This document shows positions 16,733 through 24,717 of a stretch of DNA of 64,000 nucleotides, piece by piece; within the stretch, counting starts at the first letter, position 1, and every line of letters starts with the position of its first letter. Both the position numbers and the translations under genes were made by a program. The DNA comes from Synechococcus sp. J7-Johnson (GTDB taxonomy: Bacteria > Cyanobacteriota > Cyanobacteriia > PCC-6307 > Cyanobiaceae), in the NCBI RefSeq assembly GCF_024345795.1, contig NZ_JAGQBU010000008.1, forward strand, positions 41,960-105,959. The letters run 5' to 3'. The notes beneath the pieces were generated by a model. It had not been told where the DNA came from. It worked only from the letters and a program-made list of their open reading frames with translations, and ran no database searches.

Positions 16733-16978
16733 ATGCGCAGGCGTCAGGACCCGATCGGGCCCTTCGAGGGTGGCCAGGGCAACTGGGACCAGGGACCGGC
16801 GGGGCGGATCGTCACCGAAGAGTTCTTCGGGGTGAGGACGGCCAGCCCAGGTGCTGCGATGACCTACCTCGGCATCGATCGGGGCTTTCAGCCGATCACC
16901 GCCAAGGTCTGGACCGGCAGCGCCTGGATCCTGCGGCCGATTCGCTTCTGGAGTGGAGCGGCCTGGGTGCTGACCTGA
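16733..16978 (+). CDS. Small hypothetical phage protein
   Basis: 81 residues, starting 3 bases after the previous stop. The C-terminal half (ITAKVWTGSAWILRPIRFWSGAAWVL) has two copies of a xVW(T/S)G(S/A)AW pattern. This short repeated motif is typical of tail-tip or adsorption proteins that display aromatic side chains. Nothing further can be assigned. The next gene begins after a 52-base gap containing leader motif site 5, so this gene probably ends a transcript unit. Confidence 0.5.
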   Translation: MRRRQDPIGPFEGGQGNWDQGPAGRIVTEEFFGVRTASPGAAMTYLGIDRGFQPITAKVWTGSAWILRPIRFWSGAAWVLT

Positions 16979-16996
16979 GGGGCCTGCTCGCATCAA

Positions 16997-17005
16997 TGGC
17001 AATAG
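16997..17005 (+). promoter_or_regulatory. TGGCAATRG leader motif, site 5
   Basis: TGGCAATAG, 34 bases before the start of the second collagen-like gene (17031); the identity with site 4 extends to TGGCAATAGCT. Confidence 0.5.
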
Positions 17006-17030
17006 CTCGTGAGAACGGCCTGCAGAGCTG

Positions 17031-18293
17031 ATGACCTCCTGGGCGAACACCGGCTCGATCCGTGGACCGCAGGGGGTGCCTGGACCGACGGGCCCCACGG
17101 GACCGGCAGGCCCGGCAGGCAGCCAAGGAAATGCTGGCCCCCAGGGTTCACCTGGCCCCACCGGCAGCCAGGGGCCAGCGGGAGCCATCGGCCCCGCAGG
17201 CAGCACGGGAGCAGCTGGCCCCCAGGGCCCGGCTGGTCCCCAGGGCACCGCCGGCACCGGTATCAACCTCAAGGGCAGTGTTCCCACCTTCTCGGCGTTG
17301 CCGACGACCAACCGCCAGCAGGGGGACGCCTACATCGTTCAGGACGAGAACGACAGCCTCTACAGCTGGAACGCATCCGGCAGCGCCTGGGTGAACGCCG
17401 GGCCGATCTCAGGCCCCGCGGGCCCCGCTGGACCGACCGGCGCCGTGGGCCCAGCTGGCCCCACCGGCCCTACCGGACCGGCCGGCAGCACCGGTGCCGC
17501 TGGACCGCAGGGGATCCAGGGACCGATCGGTGCCACCGGTGGTGCCGGCGCCCAGGGTGCCCGCGGCACGGGCTGGTATGTAGGCAGCGGCCCGCCGCCA
17601 GCCTCGATCCCCGGCCAGATCACCGGAGACCTCTACCTCGATCAAAGCAACGGCGATGTCTACAAGCTCGGCGCGACGCCGACGGGAACCCCGGTGGCCA
17701 GCCTGCCGGCGATCGGTGCGGCCTACGAGGGCGGCTACTACGGCGGGCTGATCTCCCAGAGCATGAACGGCGTGGCCACCCACGCCCTGATCATTTCCCC
17801 CAAGGCCAGCGGCCAGAGCAGCCGGGCCTGCAAGACCAGCAATACGGCAACCACGGGGGCATCGAGCACCTTCGATGGCTGGGCGAACAGCAACGCCGCC
17901 AACGATGCGGCTCACCCGGCTACCCAGTGGGCGCGGGGGCTCTCCATCGCGACCTTCACCGACTGGTACATCCCGGCGCTGTTCGAGCTGGAGATCCTCT
18001 ATCGGCGTTTCAAGCCGGACGGGAGCGAGGGCAACGTGACCACCCACGGCGCCAACCCCTATGCGGTGCCGGCCAGTGCCAACTACACCTTCTCGTCTCC
18101 TGCTCAGACCACCTTCCCGCTTTTTGCGATCGGCGGTGCCCAGGAGTTCCTGGCCGGCGGGATGGGCACCTCCACCCAGGACTCGGCCACCACCCATCAG
18201 GTGCAGGACTGGTTCTATGGCAACTGGGAGCCGCTGGGCAAGACGTTTCCCCAGACCGTGCGGGCGATCCGCAAGATCCAGGTGATCCCCTGA
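17031..18293 (+). CDS. Collagen-like tail fibre with DUF1566/Lcl-type C-terminal domain
   Basis: 420 residues. [12 protein letters not shown] leads into a first block of Gly-X-Y triplets (~residues 12-75), then a short globular insert ([30 protein letters not shown]), a second collagen block (~128-180), a [12 protein letters not shown] module, and a C-terminal domain of ~190 residues. In that domain, [39 protein letters not shown] and [11 protein letters not shown] resemble the Lcl/DUF1566 sugar-binding fold. The design (trimeric shaft with a binding head) suits a host-recognition fibre. Its stop overlaps the next start (TGATG). It shares its N-terminal attachment peptide with the shorter fibre at 15531. 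Confidence 0.78.
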   Translation: MTSWANTGSIRGPQGVPGPTGPTGPAGPAGSQGNAGPQGSPGPTGSQGPAGAIGPAGSTGAAGPQGPAGPQGTAGTGINLKGSVPTFSALPTTNRQQGDAYIVQDENDSLYSWNASGSAWVNAGPISGPAGPAGPTGAVGPAGPTGPTGPAGSTGAAGPQGIQGPIGATGGAGAQGARGTGWYVGSGPPPASIPGQITGDLYLDQSNGDVYKLGATPTGTPVASLPAIGAAYEGGYYGGLISQSMNGVATHALIISPKASGQSSRACKTSNTATTGASSTFDGWANSNAANDAAHPATQWARGLSIATFTDWYIPALFELEILYRRFKPDGSEGNVTTHGANPYAVPASANYTFSSPAQTTFPLFAIGGAQEFLAGGMGTSTQDSATTHQVQDWFYGNWEPLGKTFPQTVRAIRKIQVIP

Positions 18294-18727
18294 TGCCAGT
18301 TGCTCCCCGCTGGGTACCGCGGATCGACACGCCCCGGCGGGCCCTTGAGCAGCAGACCAGTGGGCCGCTGAGTGGCCCAACGATGCTGGATCTGAGCTTT
18401 GCGGGCCTCGGCGTGGATGGCCTGTTCCTGGAGGTGAGCTGCTCGGTGGCCGCCTGGGTGAGCTTCTATGACTCTCCGGCGGCACGGACGGCGGACGCCG
18501 CCCGGCCGATTGAGGAGGACCCACCGCTCTCGGCCGGTGTGTTGCTCGACCTGCGCTTCTCCGCCGACACGCCGACCCTCAAGCTGGCGCCGCTCAGCAG
18601 CTATAGCAACGGCGAGATCCCCCTGCAGCAGCGGCTCTGGGCCAGGGTGCGCACCGAGGTGACGGGCGCCCACACGGCCAGTCTGGGCGTGCTGGCTCTG
18701 GTGCTCAACGATTCGGTGGGCGGCTGA
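18293..18727 (+). CDS. Phage structural protein of unknown type, 144 residues
   Basis: The ATG at 18293 shares a base with the fibre stop. The protein begins [16 protein letters not shown] and contains alternating hydrophobic residues (LFLEVSCSVAAWVSFYD, GVLLDLRFSADTPTLKLAP), suggesting a beta-rich fold. No family recognised. It is translationally coupled on both sides (its stop also overlaps the next start), so it is part of the same fibre operon and could be a fibre chaperone or a baseplate/adsorption protein. Confidence 0.55.
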   Translation: MPVAPRWVPRIDTPRRALEQQTSGPLSGPTMLDLSFAGLGVDGLFLEVSCSVAAWVSFYDSPAARTADAARPIEEDPPLSAGVLLDLRFSADTPTLKLAPLSSYSNGEIPLQQRLWARVRTEVTGAHTASLGVLALVLNDSVGG

Positions 18728-19596
18728 TGGCAGCGACGATCACCGATCTCAGCCGCCGCGGAGACCAGGGCTTTGCCCTCCCGGGCCTGTTTGCTGAGGC
18801 CCATGCCCTGCTGATGGCCTGGATCACGGCGGCCAACGGCCAGAACCCCACCCAGCTACTGAGCGTGCTCACTGGCCCCACCGCTGCGCCGGGCTTCTGC
18901 GGCTGGACGATCAAGGCACGCCTGGCGGCGCTCAGCGGCGGCTCTCCGGTGGAGCTCATGGGCCAGTGGGTGGCGAACCTGACGACGGGCGCTGTGACCA
19001 CCCACGCCGGTCTGGCCTCGGGGTTCACAGCCGGTCCCGCCCTCGGTGGCCACGGCAGTCTCACGGGCGGGGTGGGCAGCACCAGTTCCCTGATCACCCT
19101 CCCCCCTCAACCGCTGCCGCTGGGGGCGGTGGTGGCCTCCTCCCTGGCGGCAGGCCAGGAGTTCTTCTGCTTTGCCTTCTCTCAGCACTCCTTCTCCAAC
19201 CGGCAGGCGGTGGCGCTGCTGATCGCCAAGGACGTGGTCTCAGGCCAGTGGCACCTCTCGCTCACCGACATGGCCGGTGTGATCGCCACGGTGGCCTGGA
19301 ACCTGGCACGCCCCCAGGTGCAGCTCTCCACGGCCTTCCGCGCTGACTTCTTCTCATCGGCGGCGCCGCTGATGCTGGTGCGCCCGGCCCAGTGGCTGCC
19401 GATCACACCGACGATCGTCTACCAGGTGCCGCTGCCGCCGGTGCAGTGGTGGGACCCGGTGGCGTTGCCGGCGGACCTGGCGCTCTACAACCGCACCTTC
19501 ACAAGCCTTGGGTACATCAAGCCGGCTGATGGCAGCGAGTGGTTGCAACTCGGCCCGTCACGCCTGGTGGTGCGGCTCAAGGACCACACCAGCTGA
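18727..19596 (+). CDS. Phage structural or adsorption protein, 289 residues
   Basis: Start overlaps the previous stop by one base. Mixed helix and beta content: an N-terminal helical part with GFALPGLFAEAHALLMAWI, a central segment with GQEFFCFAFSQHSF, and LVRPAQWLPITPTIVYQVPLPPVQWWDP near the C-terminus. The GQEFFCFAFS region resembles GREFFCYTIAP in the next gene, so the two proteins share a related domain and may be paralogues. No named family recognised. The operon position after the fibre suggests a tail or receptor-binding component. Confidence 0.55.
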   Translation: MAATITDLSRRGDQGFALPGLFAEAHALLMAWITAANGQNPTQLLSVLTGPTAAPGFCGWTIKARLAALSGGSPVELMGQWVANLTTGAVTTHAGLASGFTAGPALGGHGSLTGGVGSTSSLITLPPQPLPLGAVVASSLAAGQEFFCFAFSQHSFSNRQAVALLIAKDVVSGQWHLSLTDMAGVIATVAWNLARPQVQLSTAFRADFFSSAAPLMLVRPAQWLPITPTIVYQVPLPPVQWWDPVALPADLALYNRTFTSLGYIKPADGSEWLQLGPSRLVVRLKDHTS

Positions 19597-19600
19597 ACCG

Positions 19601-20803
19601 ATGACCCTCACCTGCTCCGCCCTGCAATGGCCGCTGTGGAACTGGACCAGCAAGTTGGCCACTGATCCGGGCCAGAAGCTGGCGGAGGCCTTCAGTGCCT
19701 TTGCGGCGGAGGTGAATGCCACGCCGGCCAATGCCCTGGTGCCACTGTCGCTGATCAAGGATCACAGCGCCGCGACGGGCACCACCACCTACGGCTATGT
19801 CTGGCGGCTGGGCCATCCCCAGACTCCGGTGCTGCTCAGCTTCTCTAACAGCTCCAAGGTTCAGGGCTACAACTCCAGCAGCAGCTCGGCGCGCCTGCTG
19901 CTGGGCCTCGAGAGCGCCTACACCAACGACAGCAGCAACGGCGGCTACGGCAGCTTCTCGGCGACTCTCTTCAGCGTCAATGCCGGCCTGTCGCACTACG
20001 CCTCCGATGGCACACCCACCTGGGATCTGGCCGGCTTTCTGTTGATTCAGGCCGATACGACGCCAGGCCGTGAATTCTTCTGCTACACGATCGCGCCGGT
20101 CGGCACCGACATCAACACGCAGAATCACACGCTGCTGTTGTTCCGCTCGCCGGTAGTGAGCGGCTGGAGTGTGCTTCTCAACCGCTCCAACTCCTACACC
20201 GGCATGTTCTATTCGCAGAACAGCTACACCTGGAGCAACAACGCCGTGGTGGCGGCCTCGATCATTCCGCTCCCACCCACTGGCAGCGACCAGCAACTGA
20301 TTCGTGGCTGCGGGTTGTATGCGAACACCGCCAGCGGCCTGTTCGCGCCGGGGATCCTCCAGCCACGCATCGCGCTGCCGGACTGCTTCTGGTTGGGCAG
20401 CAACCAGCACTCCGACCCGCGCCGTCTGGGCCGGGTGAGCAACCCCGGCGGAGTCGGCACCTTTTACCAGCTGGCGGCGGCCTACAGCGGCGCCACCGAC
20501 CTCTGGTACCTCAACCCACCGGGGACGCAACCACGGGCGGGCTGGGACACGGTCGGTTCCTTGCCCTGGACCACGATCCCGGATCGGCTGAGCTTCTGCC
20601 CCCTGCTCACGCCTGGGCCCGTGGCGATGGGACCAACCACCGGCCCGGATTTCCTGATCGACTGGTCAACGGCAGCGCTCGGTGCCCCGGGCGTGCGCCA
20701 GCACCCCTTCTATGCCAAGCAGCTCCAGGGGGGTGGGGGATCTGGTGGAGGTGGCAGCGGCCGTCCGAGCAGCGGAGTGCTCTGGCCGCGGGGGGCGCCA
20801 TGA
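19601..20803 (+). CDS. Phage structural or adsorption protein, 400 residues
   Basis: Starts at 19601, four bases after the previous stop. Aromatic- and Ser/Asn-rich with likely beta structure (YNSSSSSARLLLGLESAY, QNSYTWSNNAVVAASIIPLP). GREFFCYTIAP echoes GQEFFCFAFS of the upstream protein. The C-terminus is a flexible glycine/serine linker (GGGGSGGGGSGRPSSG) followed by VLWPRGAP. A terminal Gly-Ser linker with a short tail looks like a connector that docks to another particle protein. This is the last complete gene of the structural block; an ATGA-coupled frame begins at 20800 but runs into the antisense gene. Confidence 0.55.
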   Translation: MTLTCSALQWPLWNWTSKLATDPGQKLAEAFSAFAAEVNATPANALVPLSLIKDHSAATGTTTYGYVWRLGHPQTPVLLSFSNSSKVQGYNSSSSSARLLLGLESAYTNDSSNGGYGSFSATLFSVNAGLSHYASDGTPTWDLAGFLLIQADTTPGREFFCYTIAPVGTDINTQNHTLLLFRSPVVSGWSVLLNRSNSYTGMFYSQNSYTWSNNAVVAASIIPLPPTGSDQQLIRGCGLYANTASGLFAPGILQPRIALPDCFWLGSNQHSDPRRLGRVSNPGGVGTFYQLAAAYSGATDLWYLNPPGTQPRAGWDTVGSLPWTTIPDRLSFCPLLTPGPVAMGPTTGPDFLIDWSTAALGAPGVRQHPFYAKQLQGGGGSGGGGSGRPSSGVLWPRGAP

Positions 20804-20898
20804 GCGACTGTTGTGAAGCCCCAGGAATGTCTCAGCCAGCACCCCCGCCAGTGGGCCCATTGCCGCTTCTCGGGGATCGGAGCAGCCAGCCGCTGATC

Positions 20899-21909
20899 TC
20901 AGCGCGCAAGCAGATCCATCTGTTGGGCGGGTCTGCGAAGAATCTCGATGGACTCCACCGCCACAAGCCTGGGCTGCTCGTCGGTAGCCGCCTCGTAGCT
21001 GCCGCTGACCCGAACCGTGCAATCGAGGATCTCCTTGACTGTTGCCTTGTGCCGCTCTTCGTACATGCAGCGGATGCCGCGCAGATACCTGGGGCCGCGG
21101 ATCTCAAAGCGCAAGGCATCCAGATCGATCTCCCGCACCACGCCCTCAAAGGAATCAGTGCCGCTGGAGCGCTTCCCAGAGGGTTCGTTCAAGCTTCTCC
21201 TCAAGATCTCCCGACTCTTCATGGTCAGTGGAGGCGGTGCCAGCTCGTCTTCTCCGGGGCAACTCAGGAACAAATCGGTGATGCCTTTGTTCTTTGACGA
21301 TGGGGCCAGCTTGTGGGCAGCCAGCATGATGGTGTCTCGAACGGCCGGATCAGGAAACAGGGAATAAACCTCTTCGCTGACACCCTCCTCCTCGATCAGC
21401 CTTGGGATGATGGGAAGACTGCGGACAGCGTCCCTCACGGCTTGGTAAAGCCCGTCGGTGACCCCATCGAGAACCAACTGCCCCTGGGAGTCCACTTCCC
21501 CTGGCCTTGGCACCCGCATCCCCACAACCAGGCTTCCATAAGCCAACCCGGACAAGTGCGGATCGAGATGCTCAGGCCATTTCACCCTCTGCTCACCCAG
21601 CCCTGCGATCGACTTGGCGATGTGCTGAATCTGCGTGCGCAGCTTGGAAAAGGCTCCGGTGACCAGCGAAACCGGTGGCTCGTGATTGAGAACCCCTGGC
21701 CCCGTAAAGCGAGCGACCAAATCCGAATGATCCGCCAGTGAGGCAATGGGGTAATCGTCCCGATAGAGCTTCGCGAGCAACTCGAAATAGGGGGAGCTGA
21801 TTTCATCTGGATTTTTGCCCATGCGCACGGCCAGCTCACGCGCAGCCAGCAACTCCTGGTGGATGATGCGGGCCTTCTCCTCAATCGCGTCGATCCAGCC
21901 GCCCATCAC
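20899..21909 (-). CDS. Uncharacterised protein, partner of nucleotidyltransferase-like protein
   Basis: 336 residues. The N-terminal ~150 residues are helical (AIEEKARIIHQELLAARELAV, VTGAFSKLRTQIQHIAKSIAG) and include LSGLAYGSLVVGMRV; the C-terminal ~90 residues look beta-rich (FEGVVREIDLDALRFEIRG, VKEILDCTVRVSGSYE). The layout resembles a conserved bacterial family of unknown role that I cannot name. Its start overlaps the stop of the upstream gene (ATGA at 21906-21909), so the two form a module. Base composition is less GC-rich than in the adjacent phage block, pointing to a separate origin. A defence or toxin-antitoxin-like role is inferred from location only. Confidence 0.6.
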   Translation of the reverse strand: MMGGWIDAIEEKARIIHQELLAARELAVRMGKNPDEISSPYFELLAKLYRDDYPIASLADHSDLVARFTGPGVLNHEPPVSLVTGAFSKLRTQIQHIAKSIAGLGEQRVKWPEHLDPHLSGLAYGSLVVGMRVPRPGEVDSQGQLVLDGVTDGLYQAVRDAVRSLPIIPRLIEEEGVSEEVYSLFPDPAVRDTIMLAAHKLAPSSKNKGITDLFLSCPGEDELAPPPLTMKSREILRRSLNEPSGKRSSGTDSFEGVVREIDLDALRFEIRGPRYLRGIRCMYEERHKATVKEILDCTVRVSGSYEAATDEQPRLVAVESIEILRRPAQQMDLLAR

Positions 21910-22358
21910 CGCAACCTCAACAGCCCTTTTTTGTGGCCGTAAAACAAGTTCATGGCGATTGCCTCCCTGGGATCTAAAGAACTGAAGTAGGCAACGAAGT
22001 CTCTCCCCGACTGCTGAAGTGCTGTATTGAGGTCGATCCGATAACGAAGCAAGATGTCAGGGCACCTCTGGCATAGATCAACAGCCTGCATCTTCTGTAG
22101 ATCGGGAAGCTCACGTAGCTCTAAAACGAGATTGATATTGCTGGGCTCCTCCTTGGCGGTGACATAGCTGCCATCCAGCACCACAGGTGGGATGACCGCA
22201 AAGCGGGTGGATAGTTCATCTGCGATGAACTCCTGCAGGAGGTTGGTCAGTTGACGCCTCTGCTCATTCCAGGCAAGTGCGGCCTCCACCTCCTCTATCG
22301 TGCATCCATAAACCCCGCTGGGAAGCAGGCCATACCGATCGAAATCCGGGACGGGCAT
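21906..22358 (-). CDS. Small nucleotidyltransferase-fold protein with degenerate active site (DUF6932-like)
   Basis: 150 residues. LDGSYVTAKEEPSNINLVLEL is laid out like the GS-x(n)-DxD motif of small nucleotidyltransferase-fold proteins (compare GSFVT...DIDLVL in relatives from memory), but both metal-binding aspartates are asparagines here (NIN). The N-terminal IEEVEAALAWNEQRRQLTNLL is helical. The final third (SSLDPREAIAMNLFYGHKKGLLRLR) ends in a basic tail. It overlaps the following gene by four bases. With the acidic residues lost it is unlikely to transfer nucleotides and may act as a binding or antitoxin-like partner. The family name is from memory and unchecked. Confidence 0.6.
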   Translation of the reverse strand: MPVPDFDRYGLLPSGVYGCTIEEVEAALAWNEQRRQLTNLLQEFIADELSTRFAVIPPVVLDGSYVTAKEEPSNINLVLELRELPDLQKMQAVDLCQRCPDILLRYRIDLNTALQQSGRDFVAYFSSLDPREAIAMNLFYGHKKGLLRLR

Positions 22359-23215
22359 GCGCTACCTGCCGGCTGCAGCAGGTAGGCGAGTGGCTTTGCC
22401 TCCCATGCCTGTGCAAGGAACGCTGCCCAGGTCAGTACCGGTGGTGTGGCTGGGCATCAGCAGCTCAACGGATTAGCGGGTTTATACCCAGCCTCCTTGG
22501 CAAGCGGAACCAGCCGACAGGGTTTGTAGACATCCCATCCCCGCACAACCAGCCGGGGCCTTGAGGCAATGCCGGCCGGGGAGAAGGAGCCGCCATGACC
22601 CTGCAGATGCGCACACCTGTGCTGGCACGACTCTGACTCGATGGGACGGCACTCGCATGGCAGACGTGTCGACAGAAGGCGACCTGAGTCGCTGACACTT
22701 CCTTAGCTGTCACACGCCTCTTATTGCGAACGATGAGAACCTTTGCGCTGCAACGCCTCTGCTTAGTGCCGATGGCATTGGGTTGCGGCGGTTCTCGGGA
22801 TGCCCAGCCGGGTCGGCTCTCGCAACCAGATCACATAGGGGCGATCCTACGGCTGACCACCAAATCTGGCAATCGCCGAAGGCGACTACACCATCCCTAG
22901 TGTTTTTCGCCTGTTTGTGACCGAAAGCCGGTGCTAGACCTTGAGTTCCGCACGGGACGGCCCTTCTACGCAAGAAGGGCCCAGGGAATCTGACCTCCCT
23001 GAGCCTCCCCTTGCGGGCTACTCCACTGGTATTGGAGCCATTTCATGCTGAACCATTCCGGGCTGCCACCGGAGCCCGACCCGCACAACTCAACAACCGC
23101 CCACCCATGCCGTGGGGCGGGGCCTGCTTCCCTCAACTGCTCTCACCAGGTGACATCGATGGAGATGCCCACGGCGAGGACGGCAGTCGATTGCGTTTGA
23201 GGGGAAGGCTGAACG
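22359..23215. other. Long gene-poor gap with one strong hairpin
   Basis: 857 bases without a convincing gene. It contains AAGGAG before a 13-codon frame at 22595, a 55-codon frame at 22733-22900 with a lipoprotein-like start, and a hairpin at 22959-22981. These look like debris of lost genes. No tRNA, CRISPR or long repeat was seen. Confidence 0.5.
22959..22981. terminator. Hairpin, possible terminator
   Basis: GGCCCTTCT (22959-22967) and AGAAGGGCC (22973-22981) form a perfect 9-base stem with a 5-base loop. No T-run follows on either side, so termination is only one option. Confidence 0.35.
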
Positions 23216-23530
23216 ATGACAACGGATCAACTGACGCGAGCCCTGCTCCACAAGGTGGTAACGACAGCGGAAGGGCCCTCAGGCACCTCCTACACCGTTG
23301 CCTACTTCGAAGACGCCGATGGAGACAAGCTCCTGGCGTTTGCCACCTCCGAGCGCTTCGGAGACCTGGATCTTCTCCCGTTGATGAAAGGCCAGGAGCT
23401 CGCCCTGGCGGCCGGGAGCCCTTGCCTGGAGGTGCAGCCGCTTCACCTCCAGAGCGAAGAGGTTCAACAACACGTTGCCGAGCAACGGACCCTGCTCTCG
23501 CTGCAACAGTTGATGCAAACCGGTCACTGA
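23216..23530 (+). CDS. Hypothetical protein, 104 residues
   Basis: Start supported by GGGGAAGG 8 bases upstream of the ATG. The product has an alpha/beta pattern (TSYTVAYFEDADGDKLLAFATSERFG, PLMKGQELALAAGSPCLEVQPL). The fragment order is weakly reminiscent of SseB-type N-terminal domains, but the match is too loose to name it. It is acidic, with no membrane segment. It stands alone on the + strand, convergent with the RAD52-like gene, and its composition matches the rest of the accessory region. Confidence 0.55.
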   Translation: MTTDQLTRALLHKVVTTAEGPSGTSYTVAYFEDADGDKLLAFATSERFGDLDLLPLMKGQELALAAGSPCLEVQPLHLQSEEVQQHVAEQRTLLSLQQLMQTGH

Positions 23531-23598
23531 CTCAGTTGAGCGCAGGTGGGTGCAATCAAGGTGCCCCACCCGTAGCGATGCCGCTTCTGCTCCTGGAA

Positions 23599-24384
23599 TC
23601 ACGCCGGCACAGCTGCGTGCTGCACCAGGAAGGCCTCGATCCAGTCGTGATGGCGCTTCTGCAGGATCCGATCGGCGATGGAAGTGGCCTCCTCCGGCAC
23701 CTGGAACCGCTTGCGGAAGGCCTTGGTGAAGCCCTCCAGCACTGGCCGGGGCAACCCTCGCAGGGTGGCGAGGACCTGGCGGATGACGGCCGGGTCGAGG
23801 GGCGTCAGGCCCGGGTCGTCACTGGCTTCCGCTGTGGCGTTCGGGGCCGTGGGGGACGGGCTGCGGTGGATCAACCGCGTGCCGTTGCTGGCAGGACGCT
23901 GACCGGTGCTCTCCCCTGCCGAGTCGGTGACCTCTCGCTGCTGCTTGTCATAGAGCGCCAGTCCAAATGGGTTCCCGAAGGTCATCAGCGCGCGCTTCAT
24001 GGCGTCGGTTTCCGCTTCCTTGAGAGCGGATTCATGGGCCTGGCCTAGATCGACATCGATGCCGTGGCCGGCGCCGCAGCCTTCCCGGATTACCGGGGTA
24101 TGAGCAGTTGCCCCGACGGTGATGCGAACCCGGGCGGTGTAGGTGACGCCCCATCCGGGCCTGGCCTCACGACCGATGGGGCGCTCGGCCTGGTTCACGC
24201 AGTGGACCTCGATCGTTTCCCGCTGCCAGCCATCGAACCCGAAGATCCGATTGGCTTCGGCGATAACCTGCCAGCCCTCCAGGTAGCTGACCTTGGTGCG
24301 ACCCTGCTCGCGCTGGCGCACCTTGGCGCGATCGAGAGGGGCAGAGAGGGACTGGATCTGCTCGGCTGAGAACGTGCAGGTCAT
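23599..24384 (-). CDS. RAD52-family single-strand annealing protein
   Basis: 261 residues. The first ~150 residues match the Rad52/22 double-strand-break repair domain: YLEGWQVIAEANRIFGFDGWQRET is the hallmark start, and YTARVRITVGAT, then GCGAGHG and HESALKEAETDAMKRALMTFGNPFGLALYD is the hallmark end. Such proteins anneal complementary single strands and are typical of phages and of some bacteria. The C-terminal third is a linker plus a helical region (IRQVLATLRGLPRPVLEGFTKAF) of unknown role. Together with the Gp157-like gene in the same orientation, it looks like part of a phage recombination cassette. Confidence 0.88.
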   Translation of the reverse strand: MTCTFSAEQIQSLSAPLDRAKVRQREQGRTKVSYLEGWQVIAEANRIFGFDGWQRETIEVHCVNQAERPIGREARPGWGVTYTARVRITVGATAHTPVIREGCGAGHGIDVDLGQAHESALKEAETDAMKRALMTFGNPFGLALYDKQQREVTDSAGESTGQRPASNGTRLIHRSPSPTAPNATAEASDDPGLTPLDPAVIRQVLATLRGLPRPVLEGFTKAFRKRFQVPEEATSIADRILQKRHHDWIEAFLVQHAAVPA

Positions 24385-24419
24385 GGCATCGAGGGGATGA
24401 GTAGGAACAGGGTTCGGGA

Positions 24420-24632
24420 TCAGTGGGCGCAGGTTTCAGGCGGCAGCGGTTCGATCAACACCCAGCAGGGCGGCTCGCTGCAATGGATGTGATCCGGCGA
24501 GGGCCGGCGGCCCGGCGGGCGGGTGATGGGCACCACCCAGCTGGCCAGGCGGGTTGACCAGATATGGCCTTTGGGCCGTGGGCTGGTGGGTGTGGTGTTG
24601 GCGGTTGTGCTGCTGTAGGTGGAGAGATCCAT
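24420..24632 (-). CDS. Small hypothetical protein, 70 residues
   Basis: Proline-, threonine- and serine-rich (SSTTANTTPTSPRPKGHIW, ITRPPGRRPSPDHIH), ending PPCWVLIEPLPPETCAH. It lies between the Gp157-like and RAD52-like genes in the same direction with short gaps (85 and 35 bases), which is the main reason to call it. No family recognised and no clear ribosome site. It may be a small phage protein that travels with the recombination genes. Confidence 0.4.
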   Translation of the reverse strand: MDLSTYSSTTANTTPTSPRPKGHIWSTRLASWVVPITRPPGRRPSPDHIHCSEPPCWVLIEPLPPETCAH

Positions 24633-24717
24633 GGCTTCTGGTGATCTGGTCTTGGCTCTGAATGGATGACCTGGGCCTGCCCCTGCAGCAGGCCCATAAC
24701 GAGTGGGCTCTGCCCCC

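Noticed and set aside
15224..17311. A 695-codon open frame on the minus strand opposite the collagen-like genes
   Set aside because: It is an echo of Gly-Pro-rich codons (GGPAGP on one strand reads as PGPAGP on the other). The coupled starts, leader motifs and meaningful domains are all on the + strand.
22733..22900. 55-codon frame with a lipoprotein-like start (MRTFALQRLCLVPMALGCGGS)
   Set aside because: The lipobox is weak, the rest is Arg-rich and low in structure, no ribosome site is visible, and a second short readable piece lies in another frame. At most a broken gene.
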